A stretch of DNA of 64,000 nucleotides, from contig CP024846.1 of assembly GCA_004564215.1 (NCBI GenBank), positions 124,001 through 188,000 of the forward strand, read 5' to 3'. A program made the position numbers and the translations under genes. Origin of the DNA: Beijerinckiaceae bacterium (GTDB lineage: Bacteria; Pseudomonadota; Alphaproteobacteria; Rhizobiales; Beijerinckiaceae). The notes under the pieces were generated by a model that saw only the letters and a list, made by a program, of their open reading frames with translations, made no database searches and had not been told where the DNA came from. Positions 1-10,058 of the stretch are shown one piece after another; within the stretch, counting starts at the first letter, position 1, and every line of letters starts with the position of its first letter.

Positions 1-78
1 GAAGACTTTATGACACGGAAGCTCGCCCCGGAGGATTTTCGCGAAAATATTGGTGTCGTCATAGGCTGGCGTCGGCAT
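1..78 (-). CDS. HIT-family nucleotide hydrolase (partial, N-terminus only)
   Basis: The gene runs off the left edge, so only its first 26 codons are visible. They include DTNIFAKILRGELPCHKVF, the N-terminal signature of histidine-triad (HIT) nucleotide-binding proteins. The HxHxH catalytic triad would lie outside the window. The ATG at 78 has a GGAGG ribosome site six bases upstream. It lies 51 bp downstream of a GNAT-like gene on the same strand and is probably co-transcribed with it. Confidence 0.8.
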   Translation of the reverse strand, partial: MPTPAYDDTNIFAKILRGELPCHKVF

Positions 79-129
79 TCTCAGCCTCCATCAATAGATG
101 ATTCGATGTGCCAAGGATCGCGGCTTTGG

Positions 130-1380
130 TCAATCTTCTCTTTTGAAAGGCGTGAGCTCACCATATTCCCGGAGCGCTTCGTCGACGTAAGCACGCTCCT
201 TCTGAAGAAAAGAGGCAATCGCCCCGGCAAAGCGCTGGTCACCTATGTCATGCGCTGAATAGGTTTCGACGGGGCCGTAGCCGCGCGCGAGCTTATGTTC
301 GCCTTGGGCGCCAGCCTCGACCCGGCCAATGCCGCGCGAAATCGCAAATTCGATCGCCTGATAATAGCAGACCTCGAAATGCAGAAAAGGTTGCTCCTCG
401 ATCGCACCCCAATTGCGCCCGTAGAGCGCATCCTTACCGATGAAGTTTAGGGCGCCGGCGATGTAGCGGCCATTGCGCTTCGCCATCACCAGAAGAATAT
501 GGTCGCTCATCGCCGCGTTCACGGTGGAGAAGAATTCGCGGGTAAGATAGGGCGTCCCCCATTTGCGAAAACCGGTGTCTGTATAGAATTGAAAAAACAG
601 GTCCCAGTGGATTTCCTTGATGGCGGCGCCGGTCAAGAGCTCGATCTCGATTCCGCCGGTGAGCGCCTCCTTGCGTTCGCGGCGGATCATCTTGCGTTTC
701 CGGGAAGCGAGCTCGGCCAAGAAGGCCTCGAAATCCGTGTAGCCCTTATTGATGAAGTGAAACTGTTGTCCAGTGCGCAGCAAGAATCCCGCCGCACCGA
801 GCGCTTCCCATTCAGATCGAGTCGGAAACGTAATGTGGGTCGACGACGCGCCGATTTTTTCGCGCCATACGCGAAGGCCTGCAACCAATTGCTGGCGTGC
901 AGCTTCACCATGTCCCGCCGCTGTCAAGAGGCGTCGGCCGGTTGCCGGGGTAAAAGGCACCGCGACCTGGAGCTTTGGATAATAATCCAGGCCGGCGCGG
1001 CGATAGGCGTCCGCCCAGCCATGATCGAACACATATTCACCCATGGAATGAGTTTTTAAATAGGCTGGTGCCGCCGCGGCCAACCGTCCCTGCGCGTCCT
1101 TCGCGAGGATATGGGTCGTCGTCCAGCCCGCCCGGGAAGAAACCGATTTGGAGGTTTCCAGCGCATTCAAAAAGGCGTGGGTTATAAAAGGGTTGAAGCG
1201 TTCCTCTTCGTACGTCGACTGACAATTTGAGAGCGCTGGAGTCGCGCCGCTTTCGCTTAAGACCTGCTCAGGCTGAAGAACAGCGCCCGAGGACGCCATC
1301 GGATTCGCGCAAGCGTCCCATTCAGCGGCGTCGATCTCGCTCATGGATTGGGCAATATGGACCTTGTAGGGCAAAGGCAT
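130..1380 (-). CDS. GNAT/FemAB-like N-acetyltransferase (COG3146, DUF482 family)
   Basis: A 416-residue cytoplasmic protein of the DUF482 family, a GNAT-fold group related to FemAB aminoacyl/acyl transferases; the substrate is unknown. Recognisable family blocks are NPFITHAFLNALE (about 63-75), the basic stretch RKRKMIRRERKEA (about 227-239) and, near the C-terminus, ARGYGPVETYSAH. About 28 residues (roughly 29-57) sit between the usual N-terminal strand and the NPF block and look like an insertion relative to the family as I know it. The start at 1380 is ATG with only a weak ribosome site. It faces away from the permease gene across a gap of about 200 bp and reads into the HIT gene. Confidence 0.75.
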   Translation of the reverse strand: MPLPYKVHIAQSMSEIDAAEWDACANPMASSGAVLQPEQVLSESGATPALSNCQSTYEEERFNPFITHAFLNALETSKSVSSRAGWTTTHILAKDAQGRLAAAAPAYLKTHSMGEYVFDHGWADAYRRAGLDYYPKLQVAVPFTPATGRRLLTAAGHGEAARQQLVAGLRVWREKIGASSTHITFPTRSEWEALGAAGFLLRTGQQFHFINKGYTDFEAFLAELASRKRKMIRRERKEALTGGIEIELLTGAAIKEIHWDLFFQFYTDTGFRKWGTPYLTREFFSTVNAAMSDHILLVMAKRNGRYIAGALNFIGKDALYGRNWGAIEEQPFLHFEVCYYQAIEFAISRGIGRVEAGAQGEHKLARGYGPVETYSAHDIGDQRFAGAIASFLQKERAYVDEALREYGELTPFKRED

Positions 1381-1587
1381 TGCCGCAGCGTTCCGGACTT
1401 GACAGGGCGGATTGTAAAGGTAGCGCGGGGCTGAACTGCAATTCTAGCGCCAGGAGTTTGACCCCGCAGGGTTCTCCCGTCAAATTGCGCACCCGTTGGG
1501 CCGCTTCGTTGTCCTCCACCGCGAAAACATGCAACAAGGCTTCGGGCAGGCCTATTGGCGCATGCCAGACCCAGGAGAGCCAGGGGA

Positions 1588-3096
1588 ATGACAAATATTT
1601 GGGCGCGTAAACCAATTGCCATGCTTCAAGCTGAGGCAAAAGATATCGAATTTGGAACCCTCCGCGGCAGCGTTCCGCTCCATAGGACTCTCTCCCTTGC
1701 GAGCCTTATCGGCCTTGGCATCGGCTGCATCATCGGCGCCGGCATCTTTGTTCTGACCGGTCATGCCGCGGCTGCGCATGCCGGACCCGCGGTCAGTCTC
1801 TCGTTTGTCCTTGCTGGCATCGTCTGCACCTTCGCCGGCCTTTGCTATGCGGAGATGGCTTCGACCGTTCCGGTGGCGGGCAGCGCCTATACCTACGCCT
1901 ATGCGACGATGGGTGAGTTTATCGCCTGGATCATCGGATGGGACTTGATCCTCGAATATGCCTTTGGCGCGACGACTGTGGCCATCGGCTGGTCCGGCTA
2001 TGTGACAAGCTTCCTGCGTGGCCTCGGCATCAATATTCCGACAGAGTTTTCCGTTGCACCCTTTGCCTATGATCCGGCCACGGCAGCCTGGTCGCTTACT
2101 GGGGCGGTCGTCAATATTCCGGCCATGTTCATCATTCTTCTGGCCACGATATTGCTCGTCATCGGAATTAAGGAATCGGCCAACGTCAACAATGTGATCG
2201 TGGCCATCAAGCTGGCGATCATCGTCGCCTTCATCCTGGCGGGCGTATGGTTCATCAACAAGGCGAATTGGGTGACGCCGTCCAATCCTTACGGGGCCTT
2301 CATTCCGCCCAATGCCGCGCCGGGCCAATATGGCTGGAGCGGAGTCCTCCGCGGCGCCGCGGTTGTCTTTTTCTCTTATATCGGTTTCGACGCTGTCTCG
2401 ACGGCAGCCCAAGAGGCGCGCAATCCTCAACGCGATATGCCTATTGGCATCCTTGGCTCCTTGGCGATCTGTACGGTCCTTTACGTCCTCGTGAGCTTTG
2501 TCATCACCGGTATCGTTCCTTTCGACCAGTTGAACGTCCCCGATCCGATTGCGCTCGGCGCCGATGTGATCGGCCTTGGCTGGCTTGCCGGCGTCATCAA
2601 ACTCGGTGCGATTCTCGGTTTGAGTTCGGTGATTCTGGTGCTGCTGCTCGGGCAGACGCGGATCTTCTATTCGATGGCGCGCGACGGCCTGTTTCCTCAG
2701 TTCGCGGCGATTGTTCATCCGACGTTTAGGACTCCCTATATCATCACCCTGATCACGGGAGTGATTGTCGCGATTTTGGCGGGTTTGCTGCCGATCGGTC
2801 TGGTGGGCGAATTGGTCAGCATTGGCACATTGTTCGCGTTTGCAATTGTTTGCGTGGGCGTGCTGGTTCTGCGCAAACGGAGTCCGGAAGTTCACCGGCC
2901 GTTCCAGACCCCGCTGGTATATGCCGTAGCGCCGCTTGGCGCCATTTCTGCCGTCCTCTTAATGTTGGGCTTGCCGAGTGACACATGGGTGAGGCTTGCC
3001 ATCTGGCTGGTCATCGGCCTTGCCATTTACTTTTTCTACGGTCGCAGTCACAGCCATTTGACGCGGGGAAAAGCGGCGGATGAAGCCGCTCGGTAA
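1588..3096 (+). CDS. APC-superfamily amino acid permease
   Basis: An inner-membrane amino acid transporter of the APC superfamily, cationic amino acid/YfnA-like. About twelve hydrophobic segments follow a short cytoplasmic N-terminus. The first helix carries the substrate-binding glycine motif [15 protein letters not shown]. Further family blocks are [20 protein letters not shown] and [20 protein letters not shown]. The start chosen is the ATG at 1588 because AGGAGAG lies just upstream; a TTG at 1555 is in frame but has no such site. It converges on cckA, and a shared hairpin lies between them. The substrate cannot be fixed from sequence. Confidence 0.85.
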   Translation: MTNIWARKPIAMLQAEAKDIEFGTLRGSVPLHRTLSLASLIGLGIGCIIGAGIFVLTGHAAAAHAGPAVSLSFVLAGIVCTFAGLCYAEMASTVPVAGSAYTYAYATMGEFIAWIIGWDLILEYAFGATTVAIGWSGYVTSFLRGLGINIPTEFSVAPFAYDPATAAWSLTGAVVNIPAMFIILLATILLVIGIKESANVNNVIVAIKLAIIVAFILAGVWFINKANWVTPSNPYGAFIPPNAAPGQYGWSGVLRGAAVVFFSYIGFDAVSTAAQEARNPQRDMPIGILGSLAICTVLYVLVSFVITGIVPFDQLNVPDPIALGADVIGLGWLAGVIKLGAILGLSSVILVLLLGQTRIFYSMARDGLFPQFAAIVHPTFRTPYIITLITGVIVAILAGLLPIGLVGELVSIGTLFAFAIVCVGVLVLRKRSPEVHRPFQTPLVYAVAPLGAISAVLLMLGLPSDTWVRLAIWLVIGLAIYFFYGRSHSHLTRGKAADEAAR

Positions 3097-3112
3097 TGTG
3101 AGTCCGCATCAG

Positions 3113-3142
3113 CCTAGCCGCGAGCTTTCGATCGCGGCTAGG
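3113..3142. terminator. Bidirectional hairpin terminator between the permease gene and cckA
   Basis: A perfect 11-bp inverted repeat (CCTAGCCGCGA / TCGCGGCTAGG) with an 8-base loop sits in the convergent gap. The TAG stop of cckA lies inside its right arm. There is no long T-run, so termination efficiency is uncertain. Confidence 0.6.
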
Positions 3143-5657
3143 TCCTTCCGCTTTGGTTGCCTTTAACCGCTTCAATCAATTGCTTCAAACTGAAGGGTTT
3201 CGGTAGAAAGCTGAAGTCCTCGCCTTCTGGGAGATTTTTAGCGAACGCGTCCTCGGCATAGCCAGACACGAAGATGACCCTGGCCTTGACGCCGCGTTTG
3301 CGCAATTCTCCGAACATCGTCGGACCGTCCATCTCCGGCATGACCACATCGGAAACGACAAGGTCGATCTTGCCTTCGTTTTGTTCGACGATGCGCAGGG
3401 CTTCGACGCCCGAGGCCGCCTGCAGGACCGTATAGCCGCGTGAGGCAAGCGCGCGAGCGCCGAAAGCTCGGACCGCCTCTTCGTCTTCGACGAGGAGGAT
3501 GGTTCCATGCCCGGTGAGATCGGCTGGCGGCGCTTTTGTCGTCTCGGGGGCGCGCGTTGCCAGAGATACGTCGGGAACATAGCGCGGCAAGAGGATCGAA
3601 AACACCGTCCCCTTGCCAACCGTGCTCGAACAAAAAACATAGCCGCCGGTTTGCTTCACGATGCCATAGACCATGGCCAGACCAAGACCCGTGCCTTTGC
3701 CCACCTCCTTGGTGGTAAAAAATGGCTCGAAGATCTTGTCCTTCACGTCCGACGCGATGCCATGGCCGAAGTCCTCGACCTCTATGGCGACATAGTCGGC
3801 CGGAACCAGCGATGTTTCACTAAAATCCGCGCATTCGGACGCCGTCACATTGCGCGTCCGCAAATTGATCCTTCCGCCCAGCGGCATCGCATCGCGCGCA
3901 TTGACGATCAAATTGACGATCACCTGCTCGAATTGATTGAGATCCGCTTCGACCAGCCAAAGGTCGCGTCCGTGGCGCAAGTCGAGCTCGATCTTCTCGC
4001 CAACCAGCCTGCGCATCAACATCTGGAGATCCGAGAGGACGTCCCCAAGTTGCAGGACCTGTGGCCGCAATGTTTGGCGCCGCGAGAAGGCCAGCAGCTG
4101 ACGCACCAATCCGGCGGCGCGATTGGCGTTTTGCTTGATCTGCATAATGTCCCGGAATGCCGGATCGGTCGGCCGATGATTGGCGAGAAGAAGATCGGAA
4201 TAGCCGATGATCGCGGTGAGGACATTGTTGAAATCATGCGCCACGCCGCCGGCAAGCTGTCCGATCGCATTCATTTTTTGAACCTGTGCGAAATTGGTTT
4301 GCAGCGTGCGCTGTTCGGTGGTGTCGAGCGCGTAAATCATGGTGTTGTTGCCGTCGCGATCCCCTAACGCGGAGACAAATAATCTGGCCGAGCGCTCACC
4401 TTCTCCTCGCAGGCCGACGTCGACCGGCGGAATATCGGTCGTTGAGCGTGCAGCTGCGGCTATCGCGGTCTCCAGGGCCGGGTGATCCCGATCGAGGATT
4501 CCGGCATAAATCGAGCGCTCGGCAGTCTCGTTGGGCTTCAAGACCTTGGGCATGAGCCGGGCGAAAGCGGCGTTTGAGCGGCTGACGCATCCGTTGCCAT
4601 CGAGGATCGCTATGGCCATGGGCGTCGCGTTGAAAATCCGCGCGAAACGTACCTCCGCCGCACGTAAATCCTCGGCAGGTTCCTCACCGGGGGCACGGTT
4701 AAGCACCAAATTGCGCGACGCTCCCGGCGCGCCGTTTTCGTCGAAAGTTACGCTGTGGAGCAGGCGCACGGGGAGATTTTGCCCCTTGCGGCGCGTCAAA
4801 TCGATGTCGAATTTTTCGGTGCGCACTTCACCCGCGCTGCCGCCGACCGAAGCGAGCAGGGCGGATCCGTCGCCAGCCACGAAATCGGAAAGTTTGAGCC
4901 TGCCGGAGCCGATTTCGGCCAAATCATAGTCGAGCCAGCTCGCAAGTGTCGCGTTTATGTAGGAAACGTCGCCCGCCGCGTCACAGGAAAAAAATCCGGC
5001 CGGGGCCTGGTCGAGAAAATCAATAGCCTGGTGCAACTCCTGAAAGATTTTTTCCTGTCGTTGCCGGTCGCGGGTCACATCCGCAACGGTCCAAAGGCTG
5101 GCGCGCTTGGCGCTTCCCATGGCAAGGGGGCCAACCGTAAGCTTATACCAGCCAACCCCGGTCTCAGCCCCAAGCGGAGGCGCCAGGCGCAATTCCTCGG
5201 TGGCATGGTTGCCTTCACGAGCTGCCTGGGCAAGCCGATAGATGGATTCGGAGATTTCCGGCGCTCCGGAAAACAGCCTCTCGACTGACCGCAAATCGGC
5301 GAGACCCCGCGCGCCGGACAGGGATAAATAGGCCTCATTCGCATAAATGATCTTGCCGTCGCCATCGCTGGCGAGCAGCCCTTCGGGATTACGGTCGCAA
5401 ATGAGCTTGGTAATGTCGTTGTTCGACGTTGGCCCGGCAAAGCGGAGGACGCCGATCGCAAGCGCAGACAAAGCGCAGATCCCGATCATCGCAAGAAGGC
5501 CAAGCCCTATAAGGACGATAAGGATGGCATCCTCATTCGGAACCAAGGAAATTGCCGCGACGGCGACGGTCAAAACAGCACAGAAAGCCAGCACCAGCAC
5601 CGGCTTTCTCATAGGTTTGGCTGCTTGAATCGGTGCGAAGGTCAGCGGTTCGTTCAT
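3138..5657 (-). CDS. cckA: Hybrid sensor histidine kinase CckA
   Basis: An 839-residue membrane hybrid kinase. In alphaproteobacteria CckA phosphorylates ChpT and through it CtrA and CpdR, the cell-cycle master circuit. Two transmembrane helices lie at about 18-40 and 46-72. They are followed by PAS-like modules (about 80-195, 205-320 and 335-450), a HisKA domain with the phosphoacceptor in GGVAHDFNN (His about 474), an HATPase domain with NARDAMP and GTGLGL boxes, and a C-terminal receiver whose acceptor is Asp about 770 in [12 protein letters not shown]. The start is the ATG at 5657; a TTG just before it is less likely. It is monocistronic here, with about 280 bp of upstream DNA. I saw no clear CtrA box there. 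Confidence 0.93.
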   Translation of the reverse strand: MNEPLTFAPIQAAKPMRKPVLVLAFCAVLTVAVAAISLVPNEDAILIVLIGLGLLAMIGICALSALAIGVLRFAGPTSNNDITKLICDRNPEGLLASDGDGKIIYANEAYLSLSGARGLADLRSVERLFSGAPEISESIYRLAQAAREGNHATEELRLAPPLGAETGVGWYKLTVGPLAMGSAKRASLWTVADVTRDRQRQEKIFQELHQAIDFLDQAPAGFFSCDAAGDVSYINATLASWLDYDLAEIGSGRLKLSDFVAGDGSALLASVGGSAGEVRTEKFDIDLTRRKGQNLPVRLLHSVTFDENGAPGASRNLVLNRAPGEEPAEDLRAAEVRFARIFNATPMAIAILDGNGCVSRSNAAFARLMPKVLKPNETAERSIYAGILDRDHPALETAIAAAARSTTDIPPVDVGLRGEGERSARLFVSALGDRDGNNTMIYALDTTEQRTLQTNFAQVQKMNAIGQLAGGVAHDFNNVLTAIIGYSDLLLANHRPTDPAFRDIMQIKQNANRAAGLVRQLLAFSRRQTLRPQVLQLGDVLSDLQMLMRRLVGEKIELDLRHGRDLWLVEADLNQFEQVIVNLIVNARDAMPLGGRINLRTRNVTASECADFSETSLVPADYVAIEVEDFGHGIASDVKDKIFEPFFTTKEVGKGTGLGLAMVYGIVKQTGGYVFCSSTVGKGTVFSILLPRYVPDVSLATRAPETTKAPPADLTGHGTILLVEDEEAVRAFGARALASRGYTVLQAASGVEALRIVEQNEGKIDLVVSDVVMPEMDGPTMFGELRKRGVKARVIFVSGYAEDAFAKNLPEGEDFSFLPKPFSLKQLIEAVKGNQSGRT

Positions 5658-5943
5658 CAAGTCTCATCCGGTGAACATAAGTGCGGCACTCAACGTTTTT
5701 TGATATGGGAGCCGGCACGGGAGCCTAACAAAACAGGCTTTTGTGCTTTATATTGCCGAGACATTGGCAAGTGTAAAAAATGGACCTATGCCTAAATAGC
5801 TTTGGTTTGGGCTTTCCTGGCTATTTCGATTCGGCGCAGGCAACAAGGGCGCCGGAACGTCGGTGAACTTTCATAATCCCCGGCGCGTTCAGATTTCGAC
5901 ATCTCGTGAACCCCGAGATGGAGAGCCCGAGATGGAGGAATTC

Positions 5944-6198
5944 ATGAAATTGTTCGGTAAAATCCTTGTCACGACAACGGTCTCAATTCTGGCTTCCAGC
6001 GGTGCTATCGCTCAAAACTACAATTATTATTACGGCCCGCTTCCGCCCAATCCACCCCCGAGCTGGCTAGCGGAAGGGAGGTCGGTCCAGGATTGGCAAA
6101 ATTACCGCTACGATTATTCCGGGACCGCCGGTCGCATGGGGCTGGGCGCGGATCCGGCGCATCCCGAGGGGCCCGGTAATTTTTCCTCTCCCCGGTAG
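5944..6198 (+). CDS. Small secreted protein of unknown function
   Basis: An 84-residue protein with an N-terminal signal peptide (MKLFGKILVTTTVSILASSG, cleavage probably after AIA). The short mature part is rich in Tyr, Asn, Pro and Gly (NYNYYYGPLPPNPPPSW) and is probably periplasmic or extracellular. The ATG at 5944 is preceded by GGAGG five bases upstream, which decides the start over an earlier in-frame codon. I do not recognise the family. It stands alone between cckA (divergent) and the FliO-like gene. Confidence 0.7.
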   Translation: MKLFGKILVTTTVSILASSGAIAQNYNYYYGPLPPNPPPSWLAEGRSVQDWQNYRYDYSGTAGRMGLGADPAHPEGPGNFSSPR

Positions 6199-6321
6199 CA
6201 GATTCAAGGGCGGCTTTTTTTCGATGAAAAGCGTTAACTATTTTCTGTCGTCAGGCCCATGACTGACCGTATCATGGTAAGGTCAAAGCTTGATTTTCAC
6301 GTCTTCGAGTGAGCCGCCACC

Positions 6322-7305
6322 ATGCAGGGCTTAAGTGAGGGGTTATTGGAGAGCAAAGGTCTCAGCTTTGCCGCTGTGGCAATTGCTTTCCTCGTTGCCG
6401 CCCTTTTGATTCTTTTGATTTTTCGGATTGTTTTCGGGCGTCGGCTTCGTTTGCCTCGCAATGGCAGGGTGCGGCAGCCGCGCCTCGGCATTGTCGATGC
6501 CTTCGACCTCGACCGGCAGCGCCAGCTCGTGATCGTTCGACGCGACAATGTCGAACATCTCCTGATGATCGGCGGTCCCAATGACCTCGTGATCGAATCG
6601 GAGATTGTCCGGGCCGATAGCCGCGACAGCAGGGTCCGGGAGAAGGACCTTCGCGACAAGGAGCTGCGAGAGGCGCCGATGTCCGCCGGGGCTCCCTGGC
6701 CTGCTCCTGTCGAAGTGCCAGTCTCGCGCTCAGTCCCGCGAACTAAGCCATATCTGGAGCCGGACCCGGGGTTTGCCGCCAGTTATCTGGAGGAGGCCGT
6801 GCCTCCGCCTCCAGCCGTGGTGAGCACGCCGAGGCCGCCCGTTTTTCCGACTCCGGCCAGGCGGACCCAGGCTGCACCGGTCGTCAATTCGCCGGGCCCT
6901 AGGATGCCCAGCCGAGAGCCTTTGCGGACGGAGCCCGCGCAGCCCGGCGCACAAGCGGCAAAGGGCATTTCGCGGACGTCTCTGGCCACACCCTTTCTGC
7001 GCTCGTCTGTCCAGCGGCCGGTGCCGGGGGCCGAGGTTAAGGCGGTCCGACCCTCCCCGGCTGATTCAGCCCCCCTCGTGCTACCGGGCTTGAACACCGG
7101 CGATCTTGAGGAGATGGCAGCGAAGGCTCAGGCGGAACCCCAGCAAGAGCTTTCCGCAGTACTACCGATGGACGCTCCCGCACCGGCCCGTTCTCCCGCC
7201 GGTCCGGTGGAAACCGCGGCTCCAGAAGGGTCGGCAACCCCTCCGATGCAAAGCCAGCTCGATACGCTCGAAGAAGAAATGGCCAAACTTCTTGGTCGGG
7301 GCTGA
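6322..7305 (+). CDS. FliO-like membrane protein
   Basis: A 327-residue protein with one N-terminal transmembrane helix (about 13-38). A compact FliO/MopB-like cytoplasmic domain follows (about 50-95; RLGIVDAFDLDRQRQLVIV and LLMIGGPNDLVIESEIVR). The rest is a long Pro/Ala-rich, low-complexity tail to a short acidic helix at the C-terminus. FliO assists assembly of the flagellar export gate, but no flagellar gene is nearby. Rhizobiales carry this orphan form, so a role outside flagella is possible. It converges on dksA. Confidence 0.7.
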   Translation: MQGLSEGLLESKGLSFAAVAIAFLVAALLILLIFRIVFGRRLRLPRNGRVRQPRLGIVDAFDLDRQRQLVIVRRDNVEHLLMIGGPNDLVIESEIVRADSRDSRVREKDLRDKELREAPMSAGAPWPAPVEVPVSRSVPRTKPYLEPDPGFAASYLEEAVPPPPAVVSTPRPPVFPTPARRTQAAPVVNSPGPRMPSREPLRTEPAQPGAQAAKGISRTSLATPFLRSSVQRPVPGAEVKAVRPSPADSAPLVLPGLNTGDLEEMAAKAQAEPQQELSAVLPMDAPAPARSPAGPVETAAPEGSATPPMQSQLDTLEEEMAKLLGRG

Positions 7306-7359
7306 GTCCGACCGAGAGCCGGCGTAGGGCAGAAGCAGGGTGCCAGGATCGTTTTCGAT

Positions 7360-7782
7360 CTAATCCTCGCGGTAGGTCCGCTCACGCCGTTCATGGCGCT
7401 CCTGGGCCTCGACCGAAAGGGTGGCGATCGGCCGAGCATCAAGTCGCTTGAGACCGATCGGCTCGCCGGTTTCCTCGCAATAGCCGTAGGTGCCGTCTTC
7501 GATGCGCCCGAGTGCGGCATCTATTTTTGCAATCAACTTCCGCTGGCGGTCGCGGGCTCGTAACTCGATCGACCGATCCGTTTCAGAAGAGGCGCGGTCG
7601 GCTAAATCAGGGTGATTCTGATTTTCGCTCTGTAACACCACCAACGTCTCTTGGCTTTCTCGGAGAATATCCTCTTTCCAGGCAATCAATTTTCGACGAA
7701 AATAGTCTCTTTGGCGGTCATTCATGAAAGCTTCGTCTTCGGACGGTTGATAACCGCCTTGGATTTGCTCGACAGGTATCAC
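7360..7782 (-). CDS. dksA: RNA polymerase-binding transcription factor DksA
   Basis: A 140-residue DksA-type regulator that acts in the RNA polymerase secondary channel with ppGpp. The N-terminal block YQPSEDEAFMNDRQRDYFRRKL leads into a coiled coil, then the zinc-finger region YGYCEETGEPIGLKRLDARP. Only one of the four canonical zinc cysteines remains; the others are Thr, Ser and Ala at the expected places, a cysteine-poor pattern known in alphaproteobacteria. I chose the GTG at 7782 because GGGAG lies eight bases upstream and the resulting N-terminus matches the family. An in-frame ATG at 7842 would add an unrelated 20 residues. Confidence 0.9.
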   Translation of the reverse strand: MIPVEQIQGGYQPSEDEAFMNDRQRDYFRRKLIAWKEDILRESQETLVVLQSENQNHPDLADRASSETDRSIELRARDRQRKLIAKIDAALGRIEDGTYGYCEETGEPIGLKRLDARPIATLSVEAQERHERRERTYRED

Positions 7783-7911
7783 TTGCGAGACTCCCAAAGC
7801 CCAAATTGAAGCCCTTATAACGATTGGCGTTATGAGTTTCAATCACAACGGCGCCGGATGGCCCGCTGCGAACAATATTTTGCGAATGGCAACGGTTTGG
7901 GAACGGTCCCC

Positions 7912-9129
7912 TCACTTCGCGCCCATGGCGGCGCGCAAGTTTTCATCGATCTTGTCGAGGAAACCGGTCGTTGAGAGCCAACGCTGGTCGGCCCCGATCA
8001 GGAGCGCCAGGTCTTTTGTCATATATCCCGCCTCGACGGTCGCGACGCAGGTTTTTTCCAGCGTTTGCGCGAATTGGGCCAATTCTGGATTGTCGTCCAG
8101 TTTTGCCCGGTGCGACAATCCGCGCGTCCAGGCGAAGATGGAGGCGATCGAATTGGTCGACGTTTCCTTGCCCTTTTGATGTTCCCTGTAATGACGGGTG
8201 ACCGTGCCGTGCGCGGCCTCGGCTTCCACCGTCCTGCCATCCGGGCTCATGAGAACCGAGGTCATCAGGCCAAGCGAGCCGAAGCCCTGAGCCACCGTAT
8301 CGGACTGGACATCGCCATCATAGTTCTTGCACGCCCAGACATAGCCGCCGGACCATTTGAGGGACGAAGCGACCATGTCGTCGATCAGACGATGTTCGTA
8401 GGTGATCCCCGCCTCACGGAATGCATCCTTGAATTCGGCTTCGAAAACTTCCTGGAAAAGATCCTTGAATCGTCCATCATAGGACTTCAGAATCGTGTTC
8501 TTCGTCGACAAATAGACCGGATATTTGCACGTCAGCCCGTAGTTCATGGAAGCGCGGGCAAAGTCACGGATGGACTCGTCGACATTGTACATCGACAGGC
8601 TGACCCCGGGGCCAGGATAGTCGTAGACTTTCCTCTCGATAATCGTTCCGTCGTCGCCTTCGAATTTGATCGTCAGCCTGCCTTTGCCCGGAATTTTAAA
8701 ATCGGTCGCCGCATACTGGTCGCCGAAGGCGTGGCGGCCAATGACGATAGGCCGTGTCCAGCCGGGGACCAGGCGCGGAACGTTGCGACAAATGATCGGC
8801 TCCCGAAAGATCACACCGCCGAGAATATTGCGGATCGTGCCATTCGGCGATTTCCACATTTGCTTCAGCTTGAACTCTTCGACCCTGGCTTCGTCCGGCG
8901 TGATGGTGGCGCATTTGACGCCGGCGCCGCGTTTCTTGATGGCGTTGGCCGCCTCGACCGTCACCTGATCGTTGGTTGCGTCGCGGTTTTCGATCGAAAG
9001 ATCATAATATTCCAGATTGAGATCCAGATAGGGATGAATGAGCTTGTCACGAATGTAATGCCAAATAATCCGGGTCATCTCGTCGCCATCGAGTTCGACG
9101 ACGGGGTTTTCGACCTTGATTTTGTTCAT
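7912..9129 (-). CDS. icd: NADP-dependent isocitrate dehydrogenase
   Basis: A 405-residue cytosolic TCA-cycle enzyme that oxidatively decarboxylates isocitrate to 2-oxoglutarate and makes NADPH. It belongs to the eukaryote-like homodimeric subfamily. Visible signatures are [12 protein letters not shown] at the N-terminus, the substrate loop [13 protein letters not shown] (about 94-106), [13 protein letters not shown], and the metal-binding aspartates in [20 protein letters not shown]. Full length for the family. It is separate from dksA (about 130 bp) and has its own roughly 170-bp upstream region. Confidence 0.96.
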   Translation of the reverse strand: MNKIKVENPVVELDGDEMTRIIWHYIRDKLIHPYLDLNLEYYDLSIENRDATNDQVTVEAANAIKKRGAGVKCATITPDEARVEEFKLKQMWKSPNGTIRNILGGVIFREPIICRNVPRLVPGWTRPIVIGRHAFGDQYAATDFKIPGKGRLTIKFEGDDGTIIERKVYDYPGPGVSLSMYNVDESIRDFARASMNYGLTCKYPVYLSTKNTILKSYDGRFKDLFQEVFEAEFKDAFREAGITYEHRLIDDMVASSLKWSGGYVWACKNYDGDVQSDTVAQGFGSLGLMTSVLMSPDGRTVEAEAAHGTVTRHYREHQKGKETSTNSIASIFAWTRGLSHRAKLDDNPELAQFAQTLEKTCVATVEAGYMTKDLALLIGADQRWLSTTGFLDKIDENLRAAMGAK

Positions 9130-9276
9130 TAGTGCAGCTTTCGGCTATTGGAAGTACCGCTTCGGGTATTTTGTATTGGTCTCGTTTGGGCAGAATTCTT
9201 AATGACGACCAAGTCGATGGAGAGGCGATCTACGGGCAGGACGCGGCGTGCCGGAGCCCGCTTCAGGCAAACTTAT

Positions 9277-9303
9277 AAAATGAGCCAAACAATGTCTCAT
9301 TTT
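9277..9303 (-). terminator. Hairpin at the end of the 9297-10040 gene
   Basis: AAAATGAG and CTCATTTT form a perfect 8-bp stem with an 11-base loop. The TGA stop of the minus-strand gene lies within the stem. A short A/T-rich tail follows on the minus strand. It is a plausible weak terminator. Confidence 0.45.
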
Positions 9304-10040
9304 GGCGGGTCGGAATGAAGCTGTTGGGCTGCGGCAGGATCGACCCCCGCGACGAGCGATTCAAACAGCGCCTGATTTTGCGGCCAAGCATTGCGATAGG
9401 CGGCAATGAGTCCCTGCCGATATTCGGGGCGCTGGTTCAAGATCGCGCGTATATCGCTTTTGATAAAGGCCTGAACATCCTTGTCGGCGAGCGCGCTCGA
9501 AGTTGCCACGCGCTCAAGGCGTGCCGGGGCCAGCATGGTGTTGCTCGGCGCTGTAAAATAGGACATTTCCAAAAGCGTACCGATGCGATTCTCGTCGATT
9601 GTCGGACTGGGAAGTTTTGCCAGAAATAGCCATGCTGCGCCATTGATGGGCGCGAATCGGAGAGCGGTCTCCGCATGGCGTCTCGCGGCCTCGACCTTTT
9701 CACGATTTGCCGGGTCGAGGTTCGCGTAGCGGTCCGTCCACATGAAGCGCGAATCGGTGAAGGCAGCTTCGGCCCAAAGATCTCCCCGGATCGCTCCGAG
9801 TTCGGCGGCGAGAATGGCGCGAGAGCGATAGGCCGCCAATGTCTCCGCGCTGGCACGATCCGAGGGAAAAGGGATCGTCTTCGGCCGAAACAGTTCGGGC
9901 ACCAGCACCCACAAACCGGACAGGGCCAGCAGCGCGGCAAAAACCAGAAATGCGACGCGCAGCCGACGCGAGTCGGATCGGAGATTTGATCCTTGCGGAA
10001 AGCTTGGGGAAACAGGGAAAGGGGGCGCGGTCGATTTCAA
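9297..10040 (-). CDS. Membrane-anchored TPR-like protein of unknown function
   Basis: A 247-residue protein with one N-terminal transmembrane segment (about 27-49, VAFLVFAALLALSGLWVLVP). A helical periplasmic part follows, with one TPR-like stretch (ARRHAETALRFAPINGAAWLFLAKL, about 112-136). No catalytic motif is visible. The most likely start is a TTG at 10040, with GGAAGAG about five bases upstream; no in-frame ATG is suitably placed. It lies 18 bp downstream of the phosphatase gene and is probably in one transcript with it. It could be an exopolysaccharide or surface-assembly accessory, but this is not supported by sequence alone. Confidence 0.6.
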   Translation of the reverse strand: MKSTAPPFPVSPSFPQGSNLRSDSRRLRVAFLVFAALLALSGLWVLVPELFRPKTIPFPSDRASAETLAAYRSRAILAAELGAIRGDLWAEAAFTDSRFMWTDRYANLDPANREKVEAARRHAETALRFAPINGAAWLFLAKLPSPTIDENRIGTLLEMSYFTAPSNTMLAPARLERVATSSALADKDVQAFIKSDIRAILNQRPEYRQGLIAAYRNAWPQNQALFESLVAGVDPAAAQQLHSDPPK

Positions 10041-10058
10041 GGATTCTCTTCCATTCGA

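Noticed and set aside
1552..2895. A 447-codon minus-strand open frame
   Set aside because: It is the complement of the APC permease gene; the very hydrophilic Arg/Asp/His-rich product is what the reverse of a membrane-protein gene gives.
8065..9132. A 355-codon plus-strand open frame
   Set aside because: It is antisense to icd over its whole length and no motif is recognisable.
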